Below are positions 25,820-34,374 of a stretch of 64,000 bases of DNA, in pieces. Each line of letters begins with the position of its first letter. The stretch's first letter is position 1. The stretch comes from Candidatus Gastranaerophilales bacterium (lineage in GTDB: Bacteria > Cyanobacteriota > Vampirovibrionia > Gastranaerophilales > Gastranaerophilaceae), in contig CALVEH010000010.1 of assembly GCA_944326545.1 (NCBI GenBank), positions 1 to 64,000 of the forward strand. Reading direction: 5' to 3'. The notes below the pieces were generated by a model. The model made no database searches. It had not been told where the DNA came from and saw nothing but the letters and a program-made list of their open reading frames with translations. The translations under genes and the position numbers were made by a program.

Positions 25820-27082
25820 TTAAATTTTGTCTTTACTTGTTGCAAGACCAGGGTCTAAGTCAGAACCCGTTACAATTTTTCTAAAGGCAAATTGAGCTTT
25901 AGGCAGTGCATACGCAAGTAAAAAACTGCTTAAACTTATGTTGGCTATGATATTGAAACCTTTTGCCCATTTTGCTTTTTTGGCAAAATTTGTGACGTTT
26001 TTTGAGTCTATTGCATTTTTTGCAAAGTTTTCGAGTTCTTTTTTGAATTCGGCGAGTTTTTTAGTGTTTACAAATGCTCTTGGGTCACGGATTCCGTTTT
26101 CAAGATATTTTACATCATAAAATTTTGTTGCATATTGAGAAAAAAGGCTTTTTGGGTTTTTGTCCAAAAATTCTATAATATCTTTTTCTGTAGAGCTTGC
26201 AGGAAGTTTTAAATTTTGATTTTTTATAGCTTCTAATAGTTTTTTATCATCAAGAATCAATGGATCAAGTGCAACATTTAATCCGGCAACTTTGTATGTA
26301 AGTTTGTCCAAGAATTTTGCAAGATATGGAGGGAATAAAAAGTTAAGAATCATCATGCCTGTCATTTTAAACCCGACATCAAGAGCTTCGTTTTTGTTGC
26401 GTGCCGTTGCTACTCTGCCTACTCCGTATCCACCGTCTGTAACTGCCATTTTTTCTACCGTTGAAAAATTAGCAATTTGTGAGATTAAATTTCCTTTAAA
26501 TGATATTTGGCCATTTTTTATGTATTCCATCGGGTTTTTAAATTGTTGTAAGTTTTTTTGTTCTTTTTGCTTTCTAAGTTTTTCAATTTTCTTGCTTGAT
26601 GAAGCAAAAATAAGTTTTGGAAGTACAAAACCCATAAGCGCCATAGGTATTGTTGTTGAAAGTACGAATTTGCCAGCTAAAAGTTTTTCGTATATTGCTT
26701 TGTTATCTTTAACTTTTTTGAGTTCCTTAATTATGCTGTCACTTACCTTTCCTTCAAAGTTTTTGATGTTGAGGTTTATTCCCTGACAGTCACTTTCTTT
26801 AAATAATTTTAGGTTTATATCCGGGTTGAAGCCTTTTTTTCGTATTACATAGTTTGAAATTTTATCAACAAGTGGTATGCAGCCAAGCCATACGGCAGAA
26901 ACTGCGTATTCATCTAAGAATCTTTCTCTTGCTGCAAGTTTTGCTACGTCTTTAGATTCCTTTTTGTTTTGGTTGTAAGTTAATACTATTTTTGATGGAA
27001 CTTCTATTCCGCAATCTCTTACTATAAGTGGTGCTTGTTTATTAGTGTTTCCGATAGCTGAAATAATGCTTGTAATTGTCAT
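25820..27082 (-). CDS. Unknown multi-pass membrane protein
   Basis: This 420-residue protein is not recognised. Hydrophobic segments occur around residues 60-75 (AVSAVWLGCIPLV), 150-175 (STTIPMALMGFVLPKLIFA), 245-265 (MTGMMILNFLFPPYLAKF) and 385-405 (FNIIANISLSSFLLAYALP), with basic loops between them. ISFKGNLISQ near residue 200 matches the F-K-G motif of the neighbouring proteins but lies internally. There is no signal peptide or enzymatic motif. The gene stands alone and has a long structured leader ending in a terminator-like hairpin 25 bases before the start codon, so its expression may be controlled by attenuation. Confidence 0.6.
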   Translation of the reverse strand: MTITSIISAIGNTNKQAPLIVRDCGIEVPSKIVLTYNQNKKESKDVAKLAARERFLDEYAVSAVWLGCIPLVDKISNYVIRKKGFNPDINLKLFKESDCQGINLNIKNFEGKVSDSIIKELKKVKDNKAIYEKLLAGKFVLSTTIPMALMGFVLPKLIFASSSKKIEKLRKQKEQKNLQQFKNPMEYIKNGQISFKGNLISQIANFSTVEKMAVTDGGYGVGRVATARNKNEALDVGFKMTGMMILNFLFPPYLAKFLDKLTYKVAGLNVALDPLILDDKKLLEAIKNQNLKLPASSTEKDIIEFLDKNPKSLFSQYATKFYDVKYLENGIRDPRAFVNTKKLAEFKKELENFAKNAIDSKNVTNFAKKAKWAKGFNIIANISLSSFLLAYALPKAQFAFRKIVTGSDLDPGLATSKDKI

Positions 27083-27107
27083 TTTGTTTCTCCGATTCTG
27101 TCATAAA

Positions 27108-27145
27108 AAAATAGCCTGTTCGTTTTTTCCCGAAAAGGCTATTTT
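27108..27145 (-). promoter_or_regulatory. Terminator-like hairpin in leader of unknown membrane protein gene
   Basis: Read on the minus strand, AAAATAGCCT pairs with AGGCTATTTT (10 bp) around an inner TTCG/CGAA stem and an 8-base loop. The run of seven T residues follows directly and the start codon is 25 bases further on. There is no upstream minus-strand gene within 280 bases, so this is not a normal gene end. An attenuator in a 5' leader is the simplest reading. Confidence 0.5.
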
Positions 27146-27167
27146 CTTATTAAGAAACGGTTATTAA

Positions 27168-27240
27168 TTCACACGAACAACAAACAACCCTATAGCCTTA
27201 TCGGGACTATATGGTGGTTATGATGTTGTCTTGTTGTGAA
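27168..27240. other. Long imperfect stem-loop (73 nt) in divergent intergenic region
   Basis: Outer arms TTCACA/TGTGAA, then ACAAC/GTTGT, AACC/GGTT and TATAG/CTATA pair in register, closing on a CC/GG with a short loop. It lies 22 bases upstream of the terminator-like hairpin on the minus strand. The 307-base gap (27083-27389) has no other visible gene. Confidence 0.5.
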
Positions 27241-27389
27241 TCTACTTTGCATTATTTTTCCTTTGTTGAAAAAGATATCATATTTGTGTGCTTATTTCAA
27301 TATGCAAGTAACTTTTCTTGTAACAATTTTTATAACACCATTACTTTGTTACTGATTTTTTATAGTAAGATTACATGTATAAGATTACT

Positions 27390-28367
27390 ATGGGGTTTTA
27401 TTTGGAAAATACTAAGGTAATAAAAACAGAGATAGAGTTTGTATTGATAAGCTGTTGTACGTGTAAGCGGCCTCATATGCTTTCTGCTGCTTTGCAGTCA
27501 GTGGATGAGTTGAATTTTTGTGAAAATACAAAAGTAGAACTCTTGGTTGTTGATAATGACGAAAATGAATCAGCAAGAACGGTTGTTGAGAATTTTTCTC
27601 AGACTTCTAAAATCCCAGTCCATTACGTGAGTGAAAAACAAAGAGGTATTGCTTTTGCAAGAAACAGAGTTTTGAAAGAAGCTGTTGAATTAAACGCATC
27701 GCATATTGCCTTTTTTGATGATGACGAAATATTGGACAAAGATTGGCTTATTAACCATATAGAATTTTATAAGACTAATGACAACGTTATTATTAGTTCC
27801 GGCCCTACGTACAGTAAATTTGAAAGCGAATATCCTTCGTATATTCGCAATAACAAAATATTTAAGACCTCTACTACTAAAAAGACCGGTGCAATCAGAC
27901 GTATTTGTGCTAGCGGAAACGTGTTTTTCCCTGTTTCAGTTGTAAAAGATGCTGATTTGTGGTTTGATAACAAATTTGTTTTTATGGGTGGAGAAGATGG
28001 TGACTTCTTTGCAAGAGCTTCAGAAGCAGGTTATACAATAGTTTGGAATAATGATGCTGTTAATTATGAGATTATTGGTGATCAAAGAGCCAATATGCAC
28101 TGGATTTTAAACCGATATTATTATAACGGCTATTCAGGAGCATTGTTGAGATTTAAGAACAATAAAAATAAATTTAAAAAAGCCGTTTATCTTTTCAAAA
28201 CCTTAGTTTCTTTCTCGTTTATGGCTTTGGCTGCAATTCCGTCTATTATATTGGGTGTTTCTTTCTTTTGGAATACTGTCGGAATGGCTGCAAAAAATCT
28301 CGGTAAAATAGTTTCTACCGTTAGAGGTGTTCCTCTTGATTATTATAAAGAGATTAACGGCTTATAA
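27390..28367 (+). CDS. Family 2 glycosyltransferase with C-terminal membrane segment
   Basis: This GT-A fold glycosyltransferase of family 2 transfers a sugar from a nucleotide-sugar donor, probably onto a surface glycan or lipid. It has the N-terminal VLISCCTCKRPHML strand, LLVVDNDENESA, EKQRGIAFARNR (about residues 85-96) and the metal-binding DDDE in IAFFDDDEILDKDW. It ends with a hydrophobic helix FMALAAIPSIILGVSFFW (about 285-302) that likely holds it to the membrane. Two start codons are possible, ATG at 27375 or at 27390. Neither has a good ribosome-binding site, and 27390 lies 6 bases after a TATAAG box. It ends one base before a convergent gene. Confidence 0.85.
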   Translation: MGFYLENTKVIKTEIEFVLISCCTCKRPHMLSAALQSVDELNFCENTKVELLVVDNDENESARTVVENFSQTSKIPVHYVSEKQRGIAFARNRVLKEAVELNASHIAFFDDDEILDKDWLINHIEFYKTNDNVIISSGPTYSKFESEYPSYIRNNKIFKTSTTKKTGAIRRICASGNVFFPVSVVKDADLWFDNKFVFMGGEDGDFFARASEAGYTIVWNNDAVNYEIIGDQRANMHWILNRYYYNGYSGALLRFKNNKNKFKKAVYLFKTLVSFSFMALAAIPSIILGVSFFWNTVGMAAKNLGKIVSTVRGVPLDYYKEINGL

Positions 28368-29525
28368 CTAATCCCATTGTTTTGAGCCTAAAGAACCTCT
28401 GAGGTCTCCAGTTTTTGCCATGTAATCAAGAATTCTGAAGTTTAGAAGGTTTCTGTAGTCTTTCATTGCAGGTGAAAAGTTTGTCATTGAACGTGGACAT
28501 TTTTCTCTAAGAGCTGCAATTTGTTTATATGACAACATACCTGTTTTGTATCTGTCAGGTTTGTATATAGTCCATACTTCGTGAGGGTAGAAAGAAGCTC
28601 TGCACTCGTTTGTGTTTTCGTTAATGAGCATTTGCTCAAATATATTCATTGGCATATCGTGATATTCTTGAGGTATTTCTCTTGAATAAGGTGCCAGTCT
28701 GTCTGGCATTTGTACTCTTGGTTCAGAGATTTCTTCGTCATCGTGATAGAATTTTTCAGTATATTCCATACAGCCTATTCCATAAATACGTATAGAATGT
28801 GCAAAATCTTCAAGTATACCGTCTTGTTCTGCAAATTCGGACATCAAATCGAGGAAAGAAGAAACACCCTTACCTGTATTTATGTAATCTGTAATTACTA
28901 TCTTTTTACCTGTTTTTTTAGCTACATCTACAATGTGCTGAGGATCGCATTGAATATTTTTTAAATATTTTTTGTAAGCTTTCTTTTCTTCTGGTGTAGG
29001 TTGGAACATTGGTCCCATTTTTACCAATTCGTCACCTTGTTTTCTGAACCAAAATTTTGAGAATGCAACAAATTTGTAGTTGTCGATACCGTCTTTCATC
29101 CATAATGATGTATTTAAAAACCATTTAGGACTTCTTCCCAAACATAAAATAGGATCATCTTTCAGTTTATTGAATTGAGAACATATTTCAACAAATTTCT
29201 TCATATCTTCATCCTTCATAAGAGGAAGATATTTTTTGTTTTGGTTTTCAAGTTCACTAGTTTTTACTTTTTCGTTAAAGTCTGTACATCTTTTTCGTAA
29301 AAATCTTTTCATAGGTTCTGACATAGTTCTGTAGCTAAAGTAATCTACATCAGGAACTGTTTTTCTTTCTGCTTTAAAATTTATAGGAAGTGTTACTTCG
29401 TTTATTGATGGCAGTTTTGTCGTATTAGTACTTTTTTGAGGGGATGTTTCATTACTTGAAATACGATTTTGTGCAATTTTATATTTTGAAAAGGTATATG
29501 ATTGAGAAATAGGTGAAATATGCAT
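28368..29525 (-). CDS. Phosphoribosyltransferase-like protein with N-terminal F-K motif
   Basis: This 385-residue protein contains ILCLGRSPKWF (about residues 128-138) and IVITDYINTGKGVSSFLDLM (about 215-234). The second is a good match to the PRPP-binding loop of type I phosphoribosyltransferases (two acidic residues or D-x, then T-G-K-x-x-S). The rest is not assigned. The N-terminal 60 residues are low-complexity (Ser, Thr, Asn) and end in LPINFKAERK, similar to F-x-G motifs nearby. ATG at 29525 is chosen over one 39 bases upstream because GGGAGAG lies directly before it. No biosynthetic neighbours point to a substrate, so it may be a salvage or a specialised lineage enzyme. Confidence 0.6.
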   Translation of the reverse strand: MHISPISQSYTFSKYKIAQNRISSNETSPQKSTNTTKLPSINEVTLPINFKAERKTVPDVDYFSYRTMSEPMKRFLRKRCTDFNEKVKTSELENQNKKYLPLMKDEDMKKFVEICSQFNKLKDDPILCLGRSPKWFLNTSLWMKDGIDNYKFVAFSKFWFRKQGDELVKMGPMFQPTPEEKKAYKKYLKNIQCDPQHIVDVAKKTGKKIVITDYINTGKGVSSFLDLMSEFAEQDGILEDFAHSIRIYGIGCMEYTEKFYHDDEEISEPRVQMPDRLAPYSREIPQEYHDMPMNIFEQMLINENTNECRASFYPHEVWTIYKPDRYKTGMLSYKQIAALREKCPRSMTNFSPAMKDYRNLLNFRILDYMAKTGDLRGSLGSKQWD

Positions 29526-29616
29526 AATGCTCTCCCGTATTGATAACTTGATTGTTGAAATCATAGGAAGATTTTTTTTTGCTATTTCTATGTTTTTTTC
29601 TTAACTCTTCTTAACC

Positions 29617-29967
29617 TTATTCACAAACATGTTCAAGTGCTTTTTCTAAGATAGTTTTTACGTGGTGGTCATTGAGGGCGTAATAAACGTTTTTGCCTCT
29701 TTTTTCCGAGCGAACAAGTTTTGCTGTTCTAAGCACTTTTAATTGGTGAGAGACCGCAGATTTTGTCATATCAAGTAATACAGCCAAGTCGCCTACGCAC
29801 ATTTCACTTTCTTCCAGAGCCCACAATAGTTGTATACGAGTGCCGTCACCCATAACTTTAAAAAAGTCTGACAAGTCATATAAAAGCTCTTTTGCAGGCA
29901 TGTTTGGTCTTGTTTTTTCGACCAAATCAATATTTATAGCTTCGCAGTCTGATTTTTTATTTTGCAT
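29617..29967 (-). CDS. ArsR/SmtB-family metal-responsive repressor
   Basis: This 116-residue winged-helix repressor of the ArsR/SmtB type lets go of DNA when metal binds. The DNA-reading helix is in MTKSAVSHQLKVLRTA. The C-terminal helix DHHVKTILEKALEH has the Asp/His ... His/Glu pattern of the alpha-5 zinc site of SmtB, ZiaR and CzrA. The N-terminal Cys (SDCEAIN) could add a ligand as in ZiaR, while the alpha-3 Cys-x-Cys of CadC is only half kept (MCVGDLA). The ATG at 29967 has AGGGGG upstream. It is divergent from the P1B ATPase gene and has operator palindromes between them. Confidence 0.9.
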   Translation of the reverse strand: MQNKKSDCEAINIDLVEKTRPNMPAKELLYDLSDFFKVMGDGTRIQLLWALEESEMCVGDLAVLLDMTKSAVSHQLKVLRTAKLVRSEKRGKNVYYALNDHHVKTILEKALEHVCE

Positions 29968-30000
29968 AAACGTTTTGAGCCCCCTTACTAAAATAATTAT

Positions 30001-30108
30001 ATATGAATGGTTGTTCAATTGTCAAAGTTTTGTAAAGTTTTTGTTTACTATATATTGACAGTTGAGCAATTGTTCAATTATACTATGAATAGTTGAATGA
30101 TTATTCAA
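30001..30108. promoter_or_regulatory. Zinc-module promoter with three SmtB-type operators
   Basis: A canonical plus-strand promoter is visible: TTGACA (30055-30060), 18 bases, TATACT (30079-30084). The palindrome TTGAGCAATTGTTCAA (30062-30077) fills the spacer. TTGAATGATTATTCAA (30093-30108) lies after the start of transcription, and TGAATGGTTGTTCA (30004-30017) covers the repressor's own upstream region. All three resemble SmtB/ZiaR operators, so binding would block both divergent genes until zinc or cadmium is high. Confidence 0.75.
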
Positions 30109-30124
30109 TCGAAAAGAGGTAAAT

Positions 30125-32023
30125 ATGTGCGAACATCATCACGAACACGGATGTGGTCATAATCATGAAAATCAAAAACAGAAATTGATTAGAATTATTG
30201 TGGCTCTGATAATTTTTGCAGTTGGCTTTGTTTTCCATACAGATGGGATTTTGAGGTTCTTTTTATTTGCTTTTGCTTACTTGCTTGCAGGTGGTGATGT
30301 TTTATATTCAGCTTTAAAAAATATTTTAAAAGGTGAAGTTTTTGATGAAAATTTTCTTATGAGTGTTGCAACAATAGGTGCATTTGCGATTAAAGAATAC
30401 CCAGAAGCTGTTATGGTAATGATTTTATATCAGATTGGTGAGTATTTTCAGCATAAAGCTGTTGAAAAATCCCGTAAATCTATCAAGCAGCTTATGGATA
30501 TTCGCCCCGATTATGCCAATGTTGAAAAAGATGGAAAATTGGTAAAAGTAAACCCTATTGAAGTCAAAAAAGGCGATATTATTGCTGTAAAAACAGGAGA
30601 AAAAATTCCGTTGGACGGTACCGTTATTGAAGGCGAGGCTTTAGTTGATACTTCTGCTTTAACCGGTGAATCTGTGCCGATTTCTGTAAGACATCAAGAC
30701 AGTGTATTGAGCGGATGTATAAATACAAACGGATTCTTAAAAATTTCTGTAAGCAAGGAATTTGGCGAATCAACAGTTTCAAAAATACTAGAACTTGTTG
30801 AACACGCAGCTTCTAAAAAAGCAAAGACAGAAAATTTTATAACAAAATTTGCAAGATATTACACACCAATAGTTGTTTTAGGTGCAGTATTATTGGCAAT
30901 TTTGCCTCCATTAGTTATTGATGGTGCTCAGTTTTCTACTTGGTTATCAAGAGCATTAACATTTTTGGTTATATCTTGTCCGTGTGCGCTTGTTATATCT
31001 GTTCCTTTAAGCTTTTTTGCCGGAATCGGTGGGGCTTCTAAGTGCGGAATATTGATTAAAGGCAGCAGCTATCTTGAAATTTTATCAAATGTTGAGACAG
31101 TAGTGTTTGATAAGACAGGGACTTTAACAAAAGGCGTGTTTGAAGTTAGCAAGATTTTACCTGCAGAAAATGTTCAAGGTGATGAGCTTTTGTATTATGC
31201 TGCAATGGCAGAAGCCTATTCAAGTCATCCTATTGCTGTTGCTTTGAGAAAAGCCTGTAAAAAGGATTTGGATTTATCTTTAATTTTAAATGTTAAAGAA
31301 ATTGCAGGTAACGGTGTACATGCTTTTGTTAATGGTGAAGAAATTCTTGTTGGCAATGTTTCATTATTAGAAAAATTTAATGTAAAATTCACTAAAGTAG
31401 AAGAATCTGGCACTATTGTTTATGTTGCAAAAGATAAACAATATCTTGGTTGCATAGTGATATCAGATGAGATAAAAGCTGATGCCGCAAAAACTATTCA
31501 AGAATTGAAAAAGACAGTTAAAAATATAGTAATGTTAACAGGTGATTCTGCTTCTGCAGCTATTGATGTTTCAAAAAAACTTGGTATAAGTTCTGTTTAT
31601 TCTGAATTGTTACCTGCTCAAAAAGTTGAAAAAACAGAAGATTTAATTGCTAAAAAAGAACAAAATAAAAGTGTTGTTTTTGTTGGGGACGGTATAAATG
31701 ATGCTCCTGTATTAACTCTTGCCGATGTTGGTATTGCTATGGGAGCATTGGGCTCTGATGCGGCAATAGAAGCTGCTGATATAGTTATTATGGATGATAA
31801 GCCATCTAAAGTCGCTACAAGTATAAGAATTGCACAAAAAACAATGAGGATTGTCAGACAGAACATAGTTTTTGCAATAGGAATAAAATTGCTGTTTTTA
31901 GTGCTGGGTTCATTCGGTTTTGTGACTATGTGGGGCGCTGTATTTGCCGATGTGGGTGTAGCCTTTATTGCAATTTTAAATGCGCTCGGGGCTTTACATA
32001 CAGATAACTTTATTAAAGAATAG
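30125..32023 (+). CDS. P1B-type heavy-metal-exporting ATPase (Zn/Cd/Pb)
   Basis: This 632-residue P-type ATPase pumps divalent soft metals out of the cytoplasm. It has the actuator motif TGES (180-183), the transport site CPC (285-287) in the membrane, the phosphorylated Asp329 in DKTGTLTKG, and VGDGINDAPVL near 510. The CPC with the ZntA/CadA overall pattern indicates zinc, cadmium or lead rather than copper. In place of an N-terminal metal-binding domain it has only a His/Cys-rich tail, CEHHHEHGCGHNHE (residues 2-15). AAAGAGG precedes the ATG. The repressor upstream and the ZIP transporter 23 bases downstream complete a metal-homeostasis unit. Confidence 0.95.
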   Translation: MCEHHHEHGCGHNHENQKQKLIRIIVALIIFAVGFVFHTDGILRFFLFAFAYLLAGGDVLYSALKNILKGEVFDENFLMSVATIGAFAIKEYPEAVMVMILYQIGEYFQHKAVEKSRKSIKQLMDIRPDYANVEKDGKLVKVNPIEVKKGDIIAVKTGEKIPLDGTVIEGEALVDTSALTGESVPISVRHQDSVLSGCINTNGFLKISVSKEFGESTVSKILELVEHAASKKAKTENFITKFARYYTPIVVLGAVLLAILPPLVIDGAQFSTWLSRALTFLVISCPCALVISVPLSFFAGIGGASKCGILIKGSSYLEILSNVETVVFDKTGTLTKGVFEVSKILPAENVQGDELLYYAAMAEAYSSHPIAVALRKACKKDLDLSLILNVKEIAGNGVHAFVNGEEILVGNVSLLEKFNVKFTKVEESGTIVYVAKDKQYLGCIVISDEIKADAAKTIQELKKTVKNIVMLTGDSASAAIDVSKKLGISSVYSELLPAQKVEKTEDLIAKKEQNKSVVFVGDGINDAPVLTLADVGIAMGALGSDAAIEAADIVIMDDKPSKVATSIRIAQKTMRIVRQNIVFAIGIKLLFLVLGSFGFVTMWGAVFADVGVAFIAILNALGALHTDNFIKE

Positions 32024-32046
32024 AAGTTACTGAGAGGTATAAATAT

Positions 32047-32886
32047 TTGGAACAAATTATTTTATTGATAAAAGTAACAGCACTTGCTGGAATTGGCGGA
32101 ACCGGTTTAGGCGGTATAATTGGAGCTTTATTTAAAAAAGATTCTAACAAAACTGCCAGCCTGCTTTTGAGCTTTGCCGCAGGGGTTATGGTTGCGATAG
32201 TTTGTTTTGATTTGATATTGAGTGCATTGGAAACTAAAACCGGTGTTTATACTGTTTGCTCAGGGATTGCTGCGGGTGTTGGTATTGTATATCTTTTAAA
32301 CCTTTTTATTGATAAAACTACTAACCACGAAGTTTCACACATTGATAAAGCTCACCCTGAAACAGCTGATGACCTTGATGAAATTATTCACAGTAACCAC
32401 CTTTCTGTTCACATAAGAAAACACGATGACCGGGTTTCTCTGTTTGTAGCTGGTGTGATTATGGCTTGTGCTATCGCTTTGCACAATCTGCCTGAAGGTA
32501 TGACAATAGGTGCTTCTTACGCAAATTCTAACGGTTTAATGCACGGTTCTGCGCTTGTATTGGCGGTGTTGATAGGTTTGCACAATATTCCTGAAGGTAT
32601 GGCTATTGCTGTTCCTTTGATAAACGGCGGTGTAAAAAGACGTATGGCAATACTTGTTACTGCGTTGACAGGTGCGCCTACAATAGTTGGGGCTTTGTTA
32701 GGGTATTGGATTGGTGACATAGGTCCATTGGGCTTGGCATTGAGTTTAAGTTTTGCCAGCGGAGCTATGTTGTATGTTGTATTTGGAGAAATTTTACCTC
32801 AATCAATACTTATGTACAGAAGCAAACTTCCTGCATTTTTTGTAATCATCGGTATGCTTTTAGGTTTGATCGTTATTCACGTATAA
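32047..32886 (+). CDS. ZIP-family metal transporter
   Basis: This 279-residue membrane protein of the ZIP family (GufA/ZupT-like) moves zinc or similar metals. The two metal-site helices are explicit: ALHNLPEGMTIG (about residues 145-156) and GLHNIPEGMAIAVPL (about 181-195). About eight hydrophobic segments and a His-rich central loop (HSNHLSVHIRKHDD) fit the family. The start is TTG at 32047, with GAGAGG 9 bases upstream. It is 23 bases behind the P1B ATPase, in the same transcript. A putative importer co-regulated with an exporter is odd. It might work as an efflux or organelle-like route, or be tuned by translation. Confidence 0.9.
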   Translation: MEQIILLIKVTALAGIGGTGLGGIIGALFKKDSNKTASLLLSFAAGVMVAIVCFDLILSALETKTGVYTVCSGIAAGVGIVYLLNLFIDKTTNHEVSHIDKAHPETADDLDEIIHSNHLSVHIRKHDDRVSLFVAGVIMACAIALHNLPEGMTIGASYANSNGLMHGSALVLAVLIGLHNIPEGMAIAVPLINGGVKRRMAILVTALTGAPTIVGALLGYWIGDIGPLGLALSLSFASGAMLYVVFGEILPQSILMYRSKLPAFFVIIGMLLGLIVIHV

Positions 32887-32903
32887 GCTTTCATAAAAAA
32901 AAG

Positions 32904-33392
32904 TTAGCTTTTGGTTGTTATATCTGCTAACGAGTATGGAATTACTTTTTTTAAATTTTCGAGTGATGTTTCTACTTGGTAGCCTATTTTGCCTGCACTA
33001 AAGATTATTGTTTCAAAATTTTGTGCAGAACTATCTATAACTGTTGTAAAAAGTTTTTTCATTCCTATAGGGGAACAACCGCCATGTATATAGCCTGTTG
33101 TTGGTAAAAGGTCTTTTAAATGTAACATTTCTACAGATTTTTCATTTACGGCAGAAGCAGCTTTTTTTAAATCAAGTTCTTCTGCAACAGGAATCATAAA
33201 TACGTAGTGTTTTTTTGATTTGCTTGTTGTTACAAGGGTTTTAAAAACCTGAGCGGGGTTTTGGTTGAGTACTTGAGCTACTTCTATGCCGCTTATTGCG
33301 TTAGTATTGACATAAGAGTAGTGTTTATACTCAACTTTGTGTTGGTCTAAAATCCTCATTACATTTGTTTTTGTATCTGTTTTTGCACTCAT
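32904..33392 (-). CDS. YbaK/EbsC-type Cys-tRNA(Pro)/mischarged-tRNA deacylase
   Basis: This 162-residue protein belongs to the YbaK/ProX deacylase family, which hydrolyses mischarged aminoacyl-tRNA such as Cys-tRNA(Pro). Visible family parts are VFKTLVTTSKSKKHYVFMIPV (split as VFKTLVTT and YVFMIPV), the conserved catalytic lysine in this stretch, and TGYIHGGCSPIGMKKLF (about 97-113), the G-G-x-S-P element of the active site. The ATG at 33392 is preferred over an upstream TTG. It is convergent with the ZIP gene, 17 bases apart. Confidence 0.9.
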   Translation of the reverse strand: MSAKTDTKTNVMRILDQHKVEYKHYSYVNTNAISGIEVAQVLNQNPAQVFKTLVTTSKSKKHYVFMIPVAEELDLKKAASAVNEKSVEMLHLKDLLPTTGYIHGGCSPIGMKKLFTTVIDSSAQNFETIIFSAGKIGYQVETSLENLKKVIPYSLADITTKS

Positions 33393-33579
33393 TTTGTAAC
33401 TGCTTTCTATAGGCAAATTTTAACATTCAGATAATTGGGATTCAATAAAAGAATTTGTAAAATTTGTCTTGTAAAAAAAATTATTCTTTTGGCAATCTTT
33501 TTAGGGGAATGATAAAAAAGTCTAAATATCAGATTATTCAGGTAGTCTTGTTTTATGTGTAATTGAAAGGAATATGTAT

Positions 33580-34362
33580 ATGTTTAAAAAACTTTTATTA
33601 CCTGCCGCTTTTTTAGCAGTAGCTATAGGTTTTTATTGTGCAAAAAAAAAGAACAAAATGCCTTTATTGGGGGATAAAGCACCATCGTTTAGCGCAAAAA
33701 GCACAAAAGGAATTATAAATTTCCCAAAAGATTATAAGGGAAATTGGGTTGTGTTCTTTTCTCACCCTGCTGATTTTACCCCAGTTTGTACAACTGAGTT
33801 TATGACCTTTGAGGCAATGCAGGAGGAATTTTCTTTAATTAATACAAAACTATTGGGGTTATCTGTTGATAGTATAGGGTCTCATCTTGCTTGGCTAAAA
33901 AGTATAAAAGAGCAAATTGATTATAACGGAATGAATAATGTAGACGTTGATTTCCCTGTTATTGACGATTTGAGCGGTAAAATTGCTCGTAAATACGGAA
34001 TGATTCAACCAAATGTTGATGATACAAAGACTGTGAGGGCTGTATTTATTATTGACCCTAATAGCATTGTTAGGGCTGTTTTATATTATCCGCAAACAAC
34101 AGGTAGAAATCTTGATGAGATAAAAAGGATTGTTGTTGCATTGCAAACCAGTGACGAATTTAACGTTGCAACACCTGCAAATTGGGAGGTAGGTGATGAA
34201 GTAATAATTCCTCCGCCTTCAACAAAAAAAGAGGCTATAGAACGTCTTGAAAGTATGGATAACGTAAAGTGCTATGACTGGTTTTTGTGTTTTAAAAAGC
34301 TGCCCAAAAACGAAATAGGAGAACGTATTTTATCTGAGCAGAGTGATATTTGTGAAAACTAA
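33580..34362 (+). CDS. Membrane-anchored peroxiredoxin
   Basis: This peroxiredoxin of about 260 residues reduces hydrogen peroxide and organic peroxides. A hydrophobic N-terminal helix (LLLPAAFLAVAIGFYC) with lysines after it probably anchors it outside the cytoplasm. The peroxidatic cysteine is in FTPVCTTEF (Cys70), with HPADF before it. Near the C-terminus, VKCYDWFLCFKK has two cysteines that can act in resolution, as in long Prx6-like enzymes with a C-terminal CxDWxxC motif. AAAGGA lies 8 bases before ATG 33580 and only 2 before ATG 33574. The thioredoxin gene follows after 12 bases, an obvious reducing partner. Confidence 0.9.
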   Translation: MFKKLLLPAAFLAVAIGFYCAKKKNKMPLLGDKAPSFSAKSTKGIINFPKDYKGNWVVFFSHPADFTPVCTTEFMTFEAMQEEFSLINTKLLGLSVDSIGSHLAWLKSIKEQIDYNGMNNVDVDFPVIDDLSGKIARKYGMIQPNVDDTKTVRAVFIIDPNSIVRAVLYYPQTTGRNLDEIKRIVVALQTSDEFNVATPANWEVGDEVIIPPPSTKKEAIERLESMDNVKCYDWFLCFKKLPKNEIGERILSEQSDICEN

Positions 34363-34374
34363 AAGGAGAATGAT

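Noticed and set aside
27375-27389. Glycosyltransferase start at 27375
   Set aside because: Not excluded, but it would begin just before a TATAAG box that seems to be a promoter element; 27390 is preferred with low certainty.
30125-30170. Truncated P1B ATPase lacking its N-terminal domain
   Set aside because: Metal-binding N-terminal domains are often missing in this family; the His/Cys-rich tail and complete core suggest a whole protein.
32047-32049. ATG start of the ZIP gene
   Set aside because: No ATG lies near the first conserved helix; TTG at 32047 with GAGAGG 9 bases upstream fits.
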